Shown here piece after piece: positions 42,976 through 55,700 of a stretch of 64,000 nt of DNA (position 1 is the stretch's first letter; each line of letters opens with the position of its first letter). Origin of the DNA: Chrysaora quinquecirrha (Eukaryota; Cnidaria; Scyphozoa; Semaeostomeae; Pelagiidae); assembly GCA_014526335.1 (NCBI GenBank), contig JACTAT010000293.1, forward strand, positions 541,589 through 605,588, given 5' to 3'. The position numbers were made by a program, and so were the translations under genes. The notes below the pieces were generated by a model. The model searched no databases, was not told where the DNA came from, and saw only the letters and a list, made by a program, of their open reading frames with translations.

Positions 42976-45900
42976 TTACTGTGGAACTCCATAAAACTTC
43001 TTTGCAGCAATATTTAGCTGTTCTAAGAAGATGAAAGTAAGAACAGTATGTGGGCCTATTCTCAAATAACATGGTGTGAATCCCTTCCAGAGAGCAACGA
43101 CTCCTTCTTTGCGAATGATCTTGATCAAAACATCCTAGAAAAGAATGTGAAGTGAGTTGAGTATGGTGATAAAAATCAAGGAAAGTAGACAGTTGTCGAA
43201 GTTAGACAGTAGTCGAAGTTAAACAGTGTTATCTTGGGAGTTTTCTATGATGATCAGAATCAAGGGAAGTACACAGTTGTTTGAGTTATCGAGAGAGTTT
43301 TCTATGGTGATCAGAATCAAGGGAAGTAGACAGTTGTTTGAGTTATCGAGAGAGTTTCCTATGGTGATCAGAATCAAGAGAAGTAGGCAGTTGTTTGAGT
43401 TATCGAAGGAGTTTTCTATGGTGATCACAATCAAGGGAAGTAGACTGTTGTTTGAGTTATCGAGAGAGTTTTCTATGATGATCAGAATCAAGGGAAGTAC
43501 ACAGTTGTTTGAGTTATCGAAGGAGTTTTCTATGGTGATCAGAATCAAGGGAAGTAGACAGTTGTTTGAGTTATCGAAGGAGTTTTCTATGATGATCAGA
43601 ATCAAGGGAAGTAGACAGTTGTTTGAGTTATCGAGAGAGTTTTCTATGGTGATCAGAATCAAGGGAAGTAGACAGTTGTTTGAGTTATCGAGAGAGTTTC
43701 CTATGGTGATCAGAATCAAGGGAAGTAGACAGTTGTTTGAGTTATCGAGAGAGTTTCCTATGGTGATCAGAATCAAGAGAAGTAGTCAGTTGTTTGAGTT
43801 ATCGAGGGAGTTTTCTATGATGATCAGAATCAAGGGAAGTAGACAGCCGTTCGAAATAACATGGTTTTCAGTTATCAAGGAAGATGTCTATGAGTTAACA
43901 AGGTTTTCAGTTATCGAAGGATTGTTCTATGACGATCCGGGTCAAGGGAAGTAGACACTTGTTTCAGTTAACAAAGTTTTGAGTTATCGGATGAGTTCTA
44001 TGTGATGATCAGAATCAAGAGTAGTAGAAAGTTGTTTGAGTTAACAAGTTTTGATTTATTGAGAAGTTTTCTATGGTGATAAGAACAAAAAAAGTACACA
44101 GTTGTTTGAGCTAATATAGACAGTTGTTCGAGTTAACAAGTAAAGTTGTCAAAGGAGTATTATTTTGTGAATAACAGTCAGTAGAAGAAGACAGCTGTTT
44201 GAGTTATCGAGGTCGTTATCTATGGTGATCAGGGTTAAGAGAAATAGACAATTGTTTGAGCTGACAATGAGTAGAGTAGTTGAAGGAGTTTCCCGTCATG
44301 ATCAGAATCAAGCTAGGGGCCAATATGTAAGCCAAGAATGCAACGAGAAAGAGATTAAAATCAAGAGGTTTTTTTCATCATACCGTTGCTCCTTTATATT
44401 CTGGCTTTCCATCTATAATTTTCATGCTTTGAATCCTGAAAATCAAAACAAAAATAAAGCTATTTCTAAAGAGCTATGTCAAAATCTGTATGGCGCACAG
44501 TTTCATCTGGGGATTTGGTTCCAAGCATTAATCCTAAGGCGATGGCCAAATGAATGATCAAACATAACAAATGTTTGACAAACGAGCATACCTGGTTTTG
44601 GCAATATCTGGAGGCATCGATGCAAATGTAGTTGCAAATCCACTGACCATACTTGCATTAAAATGGCACCAAATGTTATCTTGGAAGTACCCTGAAAACG
44701 GAAATTCATTTGAACGAATTTGGTCATAAATAATTAAAAAAAAACTTTGATACTTGTCTAATTAGTCTTTACTGGTCTGGATGACCGAATTAAGGGCATG
44801 TTCTTTTGAACCTCCAAAACCTTCCGTTTAAATAATTTACCAGTACAAAACGCACAGACGTCACTAGGCGAAATTCTTAGGCGAAGGGAAGGATCCTGTT
44901 GCTACACATGCGCTGTACAGCATTTTCTGTTCGTCCGTTTGTCATAGCGAAGGACAAAAAGGAGAAAAGACCATTTTTTTCGGGAAAGCTCTTCATGCAG
45001 ACAATTTTGCGTAGTAAATATCCGACTTCTACGTGTGAATCTGACAGTGCACCCTAATTTAATTACATTCTGACCGAAGTTTCAATGAATCTACTGGTGT
45101 AAATCACACCAGGAAAGAATGAACAGGGGGTCAAATCATTGATTGCATAAGTTTTGGATTTTTAAAAATAATTGGTCAAAGGGTGTTGTTCCATTTTGGC
45201 AAGGAGATTTGTTCTCTACGCTCTCTCTGTGGCATTAAAAGGGGATGATTGACTTACCTGATGAAAGCAATCCCTGTTTGGCCTGAGAATACGTAACCAG
45301 CTGCGCAGCGTTGACGACCACTGCACGGGCGACTGTTGGCAGACAGCCCTAAAAATTCAACATAAGAATTAATGACAAAAGGAAATCAAGCTAGTCGAAT
45401 GTAAATTTCGGCATTACTTCACATTGTTCTATCGCTGTAAGCATTAGGATGAGGGAGAAGAGTAACCCGTTGGATTTCTTTGAATTGTAATGAATACCAA
45501 GCTAGACGAGAGAACAGAACAGTATTGCCCCATTGGATGGACTTGTTGCCCAAAGTCTATTTGCGAACTTTTCAAACGTAAAATAGAAGGCTCTAGTGGA
45601 AACATCGTTGTCTCTCTGATCATGCAGTCCAGGTTCGAATCCCATCAATTAGGGTATGCCACTCTTGGAAAAGTCTATCCTAGTGTTTGCCATTCATGAC
45701 AAATATGCACAAATATGTATGGTGCTGACGAAGGCTCAACATAGCCGAAAAAAGAGTTCCTCAGCGATTTCATTGAACTCAAAGTCATCAATCTTCTTGT
45801 TTTACCTTATAATTTTTTATCTATACTAATACTCTTTATCTATTATCTATATCATTATAAAGGAGGCTGAAAGGGTTTTAACTTACTCTCCACAAAGTGA

Positions 45901-48900
45901 GGACCCCTTCCTCTCTAACTACTCTAATAAGAGCATCAGCAACATTCTTATAACGGCGCTGTTCATGAACTGGTAGCCTAGAATTGATAAAGATGATGTC
46001 ATCAAGTTAAAAGTCAATGTTCTTCTGAGCATTTTATTACTAAAACTAGACAAGATAAAAATGTTAAATTTGAAGCAAACAACAGATCAAGAAAGCAAGC
46101 GATCAAACAAACAAACAAACAAACAAACAAAAAAGCAAATGATCGATAAAATAACCAAGCAACCAAATACACAAACAGATTCTCATAAACAGCAAATAGA
46201 GTAATTAGTAATGAATTAAAAAAAATTAGCTACACAATCAACCATGTAAGTAGACAAGCGAAAAAAAAGAAATAAAAAAGGAACAAAATCAGTTAATGAA
46301 ACAAGCAAACAGATCAACAAACAACGAAATAAAAGAACAAGCAAACAGCATACAAGAAATCCATTAAACAAACAAACAACCAAATGGAATAGCAAAAAGC
46401 AAAAAAAAAAACAAGCAAACAGACAACGAAACAAACAAAAAAATAAATGAATAAACAAGAAACAAACAACCGATCTAGGAAACAAACAAACAAACAAAAC
46501 GGGCAAACACTCAAAGAAACACGAGATTCATCAAACAAACAAACAAATGAATGAATTAGCAAACAAAACAGAAACAAACAAGCAAACAGACAACGAAACA
46601 AAAAAAATAAATAAACAAAAAACAAGCAAACAAACAAGAAAACCAACACTCAAATGAACAAGCAAACGAGCAAACAAAATAACAAACAAACCAAATGAAC
46701 AAGGAAACAATCAATAAACCAATCAATCAAACAAGAAAATACACAAACAAACAAATGACCAAACAAGCAACCAATCAAACCGATTTCCCATCAAACAATC
46801 TAACAAAGAAAAGAAACAACCAAAGAGAAACATTTGAACAAATAGCTAGCGAACAAACCATTACAAGGAAGTACACAAGTACCAATCGATCAAACAAAGA
46901 AAGCAAAAATCAAACAAGAATATCATTATACCTTCCGTCTGATGTCATTCGGATTAAAGCGAGTTCTGCTGGTGTACCAATGAAGGAACCAATTGCACCA
47001 GCAGTCATGGCTACAAAAGAAACATAACTGGTTCTAGTATGAGTAATTACAAACTAATAAAATTAAGCATCGTTTTTTTGCAAGTGCTTTGCTGCTGCTG
47101 TGTACCAGATCTTTAGTAGTCTAAATGTACCAAAGCTGTTAATGTTGTTTTTCTTTAAAGTGTTTGTACTAATTACTTTCTATTTTTCCTTAGCTTTTTA
47201 GTTAGCGGCTCGATTTAGATAGGCAATGCCATCTCGCATAAAATACAATACTTATTTCCTAAATCATATTGAGTGGCTTTGTAAACTTAAGTTGTATTTT
47301 TCAAAAATAGCTGAATTGAATTGAATTGTTGGTGTTTTAGGTCTTGGCAAAACTAGACTGATTACCTGAGTCGTAGTTTCGCCATTGAATTGAATTGCTG
47401 GATGCTCAAACCAGTCTGAGCGATCTCCTTTAGTGCTAGCCTCGGTCTCATGAGCAATAACTGGGACTCAGGTAATCAGTCTATGGCAAAAGATTGTTTC
47501 GAGGGCCATTCTTCTTTGCACCGAGCAGCTATGTTCATATGTTCACTTCACGGAAAACACGATTACATAAATTAAGCGAATTAAAGTCCTACCCATTCCA
47601 AGTTTCTTAAAAAATGATGGTGGTGCTCCATCAGGTCTGGCAATGAAAAATGTACATCAATAAGACAATAGAGAATTTGATTTATACCGAACAATAAAAA
47701 CAAAACAAACAAACAAACAAACAAACAAATAAACAGCTGCATTAATATACAAACAAACAAGCAAATGACTCGATTTTCATTCCGTTGCGTATTCCAAATT
47801 CTGTCATCCCTCAGTCACAAAAGAATGTAAATTACATCTTGGGAGGCTCCCAAGCGGTTCTGCGTGATGCGTTATTGGCAGTGGCGTAGCGGAGGTCTGT
47901 GGGGCCCTTAGTGACGTTGTAGGACTGCGACCCCTTGTTCCGATGTCTAATTAGGAACAAGGAAGCTGAAATAGGAAATAGGCACTAGAAAAAAGGGACC
48001 AAGCACTTGGAAATAGGGACTAGGAAACTGCAAGTATATTGTAAAGCTTTTTGGACGTTTGTATTTCTGTTGCAATTGGTAGCAACATGTCAATTTTTAT
48101 CTGTCAGATTCCACTCTGTCAAACACTATAAAATTACATAAAAAACAAATATCTATAGATAAGACAACAGGCAGTTGGCAGGGGATGGCCAGCTTATAAA
48201 TACTTCAGATAATGATAAGCTAACCCTGCTCTAAAGCATCAACTTTGCAATATCAATGACTTACTACTCATTTTAAACAGTTTGTAGTACTGTATAAGAA
48301 AACACGCGTATTTCATCAAGAAAGATCATTTCATAATGACAAAATTTTTAAGGTCGGAGGCCCCTTGGAGCCTCTAACCTGCGGGGGCCCTTAGTGGTAT
48401 GCCCTAAAGGTAACCACCGTCGGCTACGCCACTGGTTATTGGACCATTTTTCATGCGTGATTTCGTGAAGCGAGAAATTGTTGCGCGTGAATGCGTGAAT
48501 CTAAACCCCTGCGTGTCGCGTGAAATTCTTTGGTGTGTCTCGTGATTTCGTGATTTACAGTGTCAGCGACATAATCGAGAGGTTGCTTGAATGTTGGAAT
48601 GCCCTTTATCCATCCAGCATTGTCAGCTAACTTTTTTTCTGTCATTCTGTCATATGATGAATTAATTAAGTCCCCTAAAATCTTAATTTTGTGTTTTCCC
48701 TGTTACAAACTCGTCGTGGAAAGAATTTTTTCAAAGCCAGTCATTTAGATATACAAAGTTAAGTAGTCTGAATGCAGATCCTGCTCAAAATTTCGAGGAG
48801 CAACGCCTGAAGTTGTACGCACGTGAAAATGAAGTTTTATTGTGCGTGATTCCTTGAATCGTCGAAAAATTGCGCGTGATTCCGTGATTTTGCACCCCCC

Positions 48901-51541
48901 CCTTGGTGAGCCTCATCTTGGGAGGAGTTAAAATCACTCCGATTTTTGGAGCACTTCATATCACATTGCTCTGGCATGATTTAAGCACCAACCCCTTTCT
49001 TATACGAAAATCAAGATGCTCCAAAAGCTGTCCGGTAAAGTAAAGTGTAAAACGGGGCATAGGGCAATGTTAATTAATGAGTTGAAGTTAAGGCCTCACC
49101 CTTTGAAATGCTCCATCAGACTTGTATAAACTCCTAATCTCGTTGTTGTGTAAGATGCTTGCCTAAGCAGGGCTGCAGACAACCTGTCGAAATAAAGCAT
49201 CAGAGAAACAACTGCATTCTAATGACCATATTACAATTATTTAAAAGAACATCTTTTAGAAAATTCTGTGATTTATTGGTCAAAACAGGAGGGGGAGCAG
49301 GAATTTGGAAATTTGAGACATTTATATGATTAAGGACAGGGCCATCAAAAGGCTAAGCATGCCCCAGTGTAATGTATTCACTGGGCCTTTTGGGAGTTTT
49401 AGCGAAGGCCAGGACTCTGACCCTGCTGGACCCCTTCTTTTATTTATTCTTTTATCAAGAATTGATGGCTAGCAAATATGTGTATTAAAGAAAACAGGAG
49501 TCAGTATTGATAAAATTAAGGTAATGTTTCTTTTACCCATTATAGATACCAAAGACACCTTCACTTCGTAGAATATTATAAACAGCATGAAATGAACTTT
49601 TGTGGGCTTTTGCTTCACCAGCAATACCTAGAACAGGCAAAAATCAAATCGGTAGAATTGAAAGCTTTTGAAATCACAAGATATTAGGTTTTCAGTGCAA
49701 TATTTGCATATAAAGCACCCAAAAATTAGTCTCGGTGCAAAGTTTTGCTATCCCAGCACTTGTATTATTAATTTTAAGAGCTTTCCTAGTTTATGATTTT
49801 ATAAAGACTTAAACTGAGTGGAGTAAAAAGTTTCACTAAGTTCATCTTTTGTGGTCAAAACCTTTATGGAATTGGAAACTTTGAAAACTCGTAAAATTAA
49901 GAACACAAGTGCTAGGACAGTGAAACTTTGTACCTGGACTAAGTTTTGGATGCTTTAAGAGAATTTCTCGTCTGCACCAATTAAAGTGCTTGATGCGACC
50001 AAGATCAGATAAAAACTGGATCACCATATAAACTGGTTCAAAATCAATAAGATCACTCACCACTCATTTGCATTCTAGTCTTTACAAGATCCAAAGGTTG
50101 AACAAAACAAGTTGCCATCATCCTAAGAATATAATAAGATACATAATAACATAATAATATTGGCTTAAGCATCGTAAATTATCAAGGTTATAAGAAAAAA
50201 GCTAAAATTGAAATGGAATAGAGTTATCGCCGAGTGCAGGACAGAGAGTAGCAGGGCTGGGACGTTGTTGGAAACTTGCTCCCACTCCCAATTACGCTCA
50301 CACCTCTCCTATTGTTTGAACTATTATCATGTTGAGTAGTCTATTGTTTTCCGAATCTGCTTTCAATGATGCATTGGCTGAAGCTTGAATGTTTTCCAAC
50401 CTGGGAAAACCTAGTTTAATGTTGTGAAAATGGTTATACTTGCCAGACTGCATTTTTTGTTGTAGAGGAGAATATATTCCCTACACAATTTTGTTCAAAA
50501 CAATTGTTTTACTATTGTTTTCATCCATGCAGTTCTCCAAGCAAAAAACAAAGATTGCAGTCTGGTATGCTTGGGTTACATTACAGTAAGTCAGAGGCAT
50601 TAGGGATAGGGTTCTTGCATTGCAAAGTTAAGAGGTTCTGGCTTGTATTTGAGGGGAAGGGCACAGAGCAGGGAATTAACAAGAAGGCCCACAAAGCCAA
50701 AGGTCCACTCCATGGAGTATAGCTTATGCACACACGAGATAAACAATAGAACAATAGAGCCAAGCAACGGAAATAGGCTTATGCATGTAGGAGATCTTGT
50801 CGCGAACTTCTGCACTTCGCAGACTGGCCAAAGAAGACATTGTTGTCACAAGATGTTATGTCATTTCAAAAGGTTTTCCAAGATATGGAACAAAGTTTAT
50901 GGAATAGGCTATTGTCTTCTATTGTTCTCTCGTTCAAAACAATGACATTGAAATCTCGTCCATTGTAAGCTGGTCTTTTTGCACTATCTATATTCTAGTC
51001 TGAGGGGTGAGGCATGTGCACGCAAGAGATAAACAATAGAACAATAGAAAATAACAATGGAATAGTGCTTCTGCATGCACAAGATCTCGTAAAAGACTGC
51101 TACACTCCGCAGACTGGTCTATACTCTGTATTTACAGATAGTTATAAGCCTTTCAGTTTTGGCATTTTAAAGGTTATGGGTTGGTTTTAGGGTTTGAGTT
51201 TTTTCATTATGTTGCATTTCTCTTTTTGCAGCCCTGCACACAAAACTGCATCCATAATGCCAATACTTAGTTATACCAGTGTGTAGCACCCACAGCACAT
51301 GGAGGCGATCTGATGGAAGATTGCAACTCTGTGGGAAATATTAAAGGACCACAGGCCAGCCAGCCGTCCGGCAGCCAGGCAGGTGGAAATTTGTTGGAAC
51401 TTAAACATAAACTTGCTTCTTTTGTGGGAGGTCAGTCAGATCTCAGATCAAGAAAGAAAGAAAAAGATTAGAACGTTACCCTGCAGCTCCTCCCATTATA
51501 AATCTTGCATAGTTCGGTATCTTTGGTTTATCAACTGCCAT
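42976..51541 (-). CDS. SLC25A11: Mitochondrial 2-oxoglutarate/malate carrier
   Basis: Eleven minus-strand exons: 51541-51480, 50122-50061, 49627-49537, 49183-49100, 47636-47593, 47010-46932, 45977-45887, 45348-45258, 44691-44592, 44435-44384, 43134-42976. All borders are GT/AG and all phases agree, giving 304 residues (human protein about 314). The three carrier repeats carry QPLDLVKTRMQ, GTPAELALIRMTSDG and MPPDIAKTRIQ. Diagnostic stretches are RQASYTTTRLGVYTSL, RGCLPTVARAVVVNAAQL and LWKGFTPCYLRIGPHTVLTF. The carrier exchanges 2-oxoglutarate for malate across the inner mitochondrial membrane in the malate-aspartate shuttle. The third motif has Pro-Pro-Asp where Pro-Val-Asp is usual. The gene is divergent from the SLC26A11-like gene, with 1.2 kb between start codons, and convergent with Kv. 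Confidence 0.96.
43200..43860. repeat. 57-bp minisatellite in the last SLC25A11 intron
   Basis: Units read AGTTTTCTATGGTGATCAGA, ATCAAGGGAAGTAGACAG and TTGTTTGAGTTATCGAGAG, 57 bp in total, about eleven copies, with degenerate units continuing to about 44320. Because 57 is divisible by three, frames of 242 residues (+) and 185 residues (-) stay open with 19-residue repeats. These are by-products, as the region lies between two SLC25A11 exons. Confidence 0.93.
45594..45785 (+). repeat. tRNA-like SINE, copy 3
   Basis: Shares CTCTCTGATCATGCAGTCCA, the B box GGTTCGAATCCC, GGTATGCCAC and TGCCATTCATGACAAATAT with 24335-24495. GGTGCTGACGAAGGCTCAAC, ATAGCCGAAA and GCGATTTCATTGAAC match 24095-24330. 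Located in an SLC25A11 intron, antisense to the gene. Confidence 0.7.
45725..45750 (+). ncRNA. Hammerhead-ribozyme-like core in a SINE
   Basis: CTGACGA, then GGCT-CAACAT-AGCC, then GAAA: the conserved core and a 4-bp stem II are present. The related copy at 24262-24287 on the minus strand reads CTGAAGA..GAAA with a weaker stem II. Outer stems were not resolved by eye. Confidence 0.3.
46085..46920. repeat. (CAAA)n-rich microsatellite in SLC25A11 intron 6
   Basis: CAAACAAA, AAGCAAAC and AATCAAAC variants over about 830 bp. Long Phe/Cys/Leu-rich frames on the minus strand come from this composition. A short related run is at 47697-47728. Confidence 0.9.
47353..47483. mobile_element. MITE with TAGACTGATTACCTGAGTC ends, copy 2
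   Basis: Same family as 11726-11838, opposite orientation. The flanks TGGCAAAA at 47345-47352 and 47484-47491 form an exact 8-bp target duplication, which suggests a hAT-like origin. Located in an SLC25A11 intron. Confidence 0.9.
47879..48434. mobile_element. hAT-like element with CAGTGGCGTAGC ends and 8-bp duplication
   Basis: Starts CAGTGGCGTAGCGG and ends GGCTACGCCACTG. Target duplication GTTATTGG is exact at 47871-47878 and 48435-48442. Internal GGGGCCC TTAGTG words face each other near both ends. 556 bp without transposase. It interrupts another repeat rich in GCGTGATTTCGTGA (about 47840-48910). Confidence 0.9.
50730..51120. repeat. Two-copy repeat around AACAATAGAACAATAGA
   Basis: The block AGATAAACAATAGAACAATAG...GCAGACTGG occurs at about 50738-50826 and again at about 51026-51119, in SLC25A11 intron 1. 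The surrounding ORFs have no support. An inverted relative may lie at 50440-50570. Confidence 0.55.
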
Positions 51542-52719
51542 TGTGACCAATTGGAGATAAAACAAGCCAAATTTCCGGAGCCACTGTCGACCACTTCCAC
51601 TTCTTGCAGGTGCTTAGGCCCAGGGAAGTTGTTCTTTTTTCGCTGCGACGACAAAGCCTTTGGTCAGCGGAAACATGTAAACAATAATGGCTGCCCAAAG
51701 GTCGCGAAAGATGAATCTGATCGTGCGTGCCCCTCGCTGTTTTGGGTTTGTCAATTGGTATCAGCTTGAAACATGATTCCGTCCTTGAAATAAGATTGTT
51801 TCGCGTAAGTATGTGTTTGTTTTTAATGCCAAGAAAGCGGAAAAGGGCAAAGGACAGGGTATTTTTCGCTCTACTGTACGGTACTGTATTAAGTACTGTA
51901 TTGTAGGCCCATAGTAGGCCCAGGCGTTTCCCTTTTTAGACCAAAATCCTGATCATTGTCACTTCACATCAATCCATGAGTCTAGCCTCAATCATTCCTT
52001 TGAAATCGAGCTCAGAAGAACGGAAAACCAAGTCCAAGTGAAGATGAAACCATAAAAACGCGCGTGAAATTGCTTGCAGCAAATTGCTTATGCAAGGGCG
52101 GAGAGGGAGGGCCCAAACCAAGCGAGGGTGGGTGGGGTTTTCGGGTGGATGATGTGACGGGTGGGTTTAGTTTGGTGTTGGCAGTAGTGACGTAAGTAGG
52201 TAGTTTTCGCTGTCTCAAAAACTACTTGAGATATGCACAAACAAACTTCACCAGCATCAAGCCCTTGCCGAGAAACACATTTTAAACATGTTTTGAGAGA
52301 AGGGTAGGTATGGGGTGACAAATTAGTCCAGCGCAAGTGTTCTTACAATGTATGGTGTTTGGAGGGTGTGGTCATTCAGCAAGCTTTTGTGGAGCAATTT
52401 GTAAGAAAATTACACCTCTGGGAAATTTTAAAGCAGAAATTTATTATTATCCTCTCTAAATCAAGGACACGCCCACATGGACACACCTCTTTTGACAGAA
52501 ATTTTTGGGCGTGCCCCTCTGCTGAAAATTCCTACTACATCACTGCTGGACATATCCCTGCATTGTAACAATGAATAAAAATGCTCAAAATTGTCTTAAG
52601 GATATGTAATTTCTGCTCACCTGTTATCTTGGACTCCCTGGAAAAACGCAATTTCATTGCAGTTATTACAATTAGATCAAAATCAGCAGGGGGGCTAATT
52701 GTGCTTATTTCTTTTGCAG
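51542..52719. other. Divergent promoter region between SLC25A11 and the SLC26A11-like gene
   Basis: Two start codons face away from each other with about 1.2 kb between them, so regulatory DNA for both must lie here. I see no clear TATA element. A GT-rich patch at 52100-52200 and three CACGCCC-type words near 52470-52520 are visible. No coding exon is supported. Confidence 0.45.
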
Positions 52720-52751
52720 ACGATTCTAAAAAGACCATTACCTCTCAAATA

Positions 52752-55700
52752 ATGACCAACTGGAAAGTTCTTCGGACATTTATTAAAAGCTACTTTTCCG
52801 TTGATATCAGAAAATTTTTCCCGATTCTTCGATGGCTGCCATTATACCGATTCAGCAAATTACGAAGTGACATAATAGCCGGTATTGCTGTAAGCCTATT
52901 GGTCATCCCACATGGTTTGGCACATGCGATAATTGCCGGACTGGACCCACAGATCGGACTATATACTTCATTTCCTGCAATGTTTGTTTACGTGTTCGTC
53001 GGCACTTCCAAAGACATGAACATGGGAAACACTGTTATAACAGCTTTACTTACGAACAGGTTTTCAATCACCGAAGATCCGAATCCAGAAATCGCCGCTT
53101 CTTTGGCGTTTCTCGTCGGAGTCGTTCTTATCGCAATCGCAATTTTAAGACTCGGATTTTTAGTTCGACTTCTTTCGTTTCCCGTCATCAGTGGTTTCGT
53201 ATCGGCTTCGGCTGTTATGCTCATACTTATTCAACTCACCTTTTTACTCGGTCTTGAGAAGCCACCGAGGGCGACTTATCTCAAAGTGAAGCATATTTTT
53301 CAGAATATAAAACATACCAGAGCCTCCGATGCTGTATTAGGCATCCTCTGCATCATACTTTTGTTTTTCCTGCAAAAAATGGCAACAAGAAAACGACAAC
53401 AGAATGCCCCACAATGCAGGAAGATTTTACGTGAAATTGCATGGGTTGTCGGAATAGGGCGAAATGCTGTCGTCGCCTTGCTGTCGATTCTCGTTACTTA
53501 TATCTCTTATGTCATCAAAGGCGAAAATATCTTCATTACAGTCGGAAGCATTCCTGCGGGACTCCCGAAGTTTAAGGTGAATGACTGCTACAATTTGTAT
53601 CACCAAAGATGTATACGTTAAAAAGTTGTGTTCACTTCTTTTTGTACCGTACTCATAAGCACCATCATTTCATGCCGTATTCATTGGCATCTTCATTTCA
53701 TACCAAATTCATTAGCATCTTCATTTCATACCATATTCATTAGCATCTTCATTTCATACCATATTCATTAGTATTTTCATTTCATACCGTACTCATAAGC
53801 ACCATCATTTCATGCCGTATTCAGAAGCATCTTCATTTCATGCCGTATTCATAAGCATCTAAATTTTATCGATACATACAAACATCATACATAGAACATC
53901 TTCGTCCCGTTCTGTAATAATTAGTATCTTCATTTCATACCATATTATTTGGCATCTATTTCATATTGTATTCACAAGCATCTTCATTTCATACCGAATT
54001 CATTAGCATCTTCATGTCACTCTACATTCATTGGCATCATCATTTTATTACCTATTCATCAGCATCTCAATTTCATACCGTATTAATTAGCATCTTCATT
54101 CCATACCGTATTCATAAGAATCTTCATTCATACCGTTTTCAGAAGCATCTTCATTTCATACCATATTCATTGGCATCTTCATTTCGTACGGTATTCATTG
54201 GCATCTTCATTTCATAGCATATTCATTGGCATCTTCATTTCATAGCATATTCATTGGCATCTTCATTTCGTACGGTATTCATTGGCATCTTCATTTCGTA
54301 CCATATTCATTGGCATTTTCATTTCATAGCATATTCATTGGCATCTTCATTTCATAGCATATTCATTGGCATCTTCATTTCGTACGGTATTCATTGGCAT
54401 CCTCATTTCATAGCATATTCATTGGCATCTTCATTTCATATCATATTCATTGGCATCTTCATTTCATACCATATTCATTGGCATCTTCATTTCGTACGGT
54501 ATTCATCGGCATCTTCATTTCGTACCATATGCATTGGCATCTTCATTTCATAGCATATTCATTGGCATCTTCATTTCGTACGGTATTCATTGGCATCTTC
54601 ATTTCATAGCATATTCATTGGCATCTTCATTTCATAGCATATTCATTGGCATCTTCATTTCCTACGGTATTCATTGGCATCTTCATTTCGTACCATATTC
54701 ATTGGCATCTTCATTTCATAGCATATTCATTGGCATCTTCATTTCGTACGGTATTCATTGGCATCTTCATTTCATAGCATATTCATTGGCATCTTCATTT
54801 CATAGCATATTCATTGGCATTTTCATTTCGTACGGTATTCATCGGCATCTTCATTTCGTACCATATTCATTGGCATCTTCATTTCATAGCATATTCATTG
54901 GCATCTCCATTTCGTACGGTATTCATTGGCATCTTCATTTCATAGCATATTCATTGGCATCTTCATTTCATATTGTTTTCATTAACATCTTCATTTCATA
55001 CCATATTCATCACGATCGTCATTTCATACCGTATTCATAAGTATCTTAATTTCATACAGTATTCATCAGCATCTTCGTTTCATACGGTATTCATTGGCAT
55101 CTTCATTTCATACGGTATTCATTGGCATCTTCATTTCATATTGTATGCATTACACGTTTTTTTTTTATAAGAAACCTAGCTCGGGGCCTAGTTCTAAAAG
55201 TTTCTTAATTTTTGGCCCAATTTTAGTTCTAAAAGTTTCTTAACAGTTTCTTAATTTAATGCAAATAAATTGCAGTAAAAACAATAAAAAGCGTGAATAT
55301 AGCAAGCAAATTATTAATATTTTTCTATTACGAAGACTTAATGTCTATTACGAGAAATCGCACGGAAATGCTTGAGAATTGATTTCTACGCCACAAATGT
55401 GAAATCAGTATGTTGGAGAACTGACACAAAAATTTCTTAAGTTTCTTAACTCCATCCTCCTAGTTCTAAAAGTTTCTTAACGTTTGGGGTGTCTAGTTCT
55501 AGGTTTCTTATAAACCGGTTTCTTAAAAAAAAATTACGTGTAGTATCTTTATTTCATACACTATTCATCAGCATCGTCATTTCATACAGTATTCAGAAGT
55601 ATCTTCATTTCATACAGTATTCAGAAGTATCTTCATTTCATACAGTATTCAGAAGTATCTTCATTTCATACCGAATTCTTTAAACTGAACAAAAACCTTT

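Noticed and set aside
43219..43954. 185- and 242-residue frames with 19-residue repeats
   Set aside because: They come from a 57-bp minisatellite between two SLC25A11 exons; open frames in both directions indicate periodicity, not coding.
50504..50945. Overlapping 60-100 residue frames on both strands
   Set aside because: They fall in a repeated block within SLC25A11 intron 1 and have no recognisable content.
52581..52751. Upstream in-frame ATG extending the SLC26 protein
   Set aside because: This part lies before a good AG acceptor at 52719 and encodes no SLC26-like sequence; the ATG at 52752 begins the recognisable N terminus.
53966..55170. Frames up to 196 residues rich in FIGIFISYGIHWHLHF
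   Set aside because: Product of a 28-bp satellite in an SLC26 intron.
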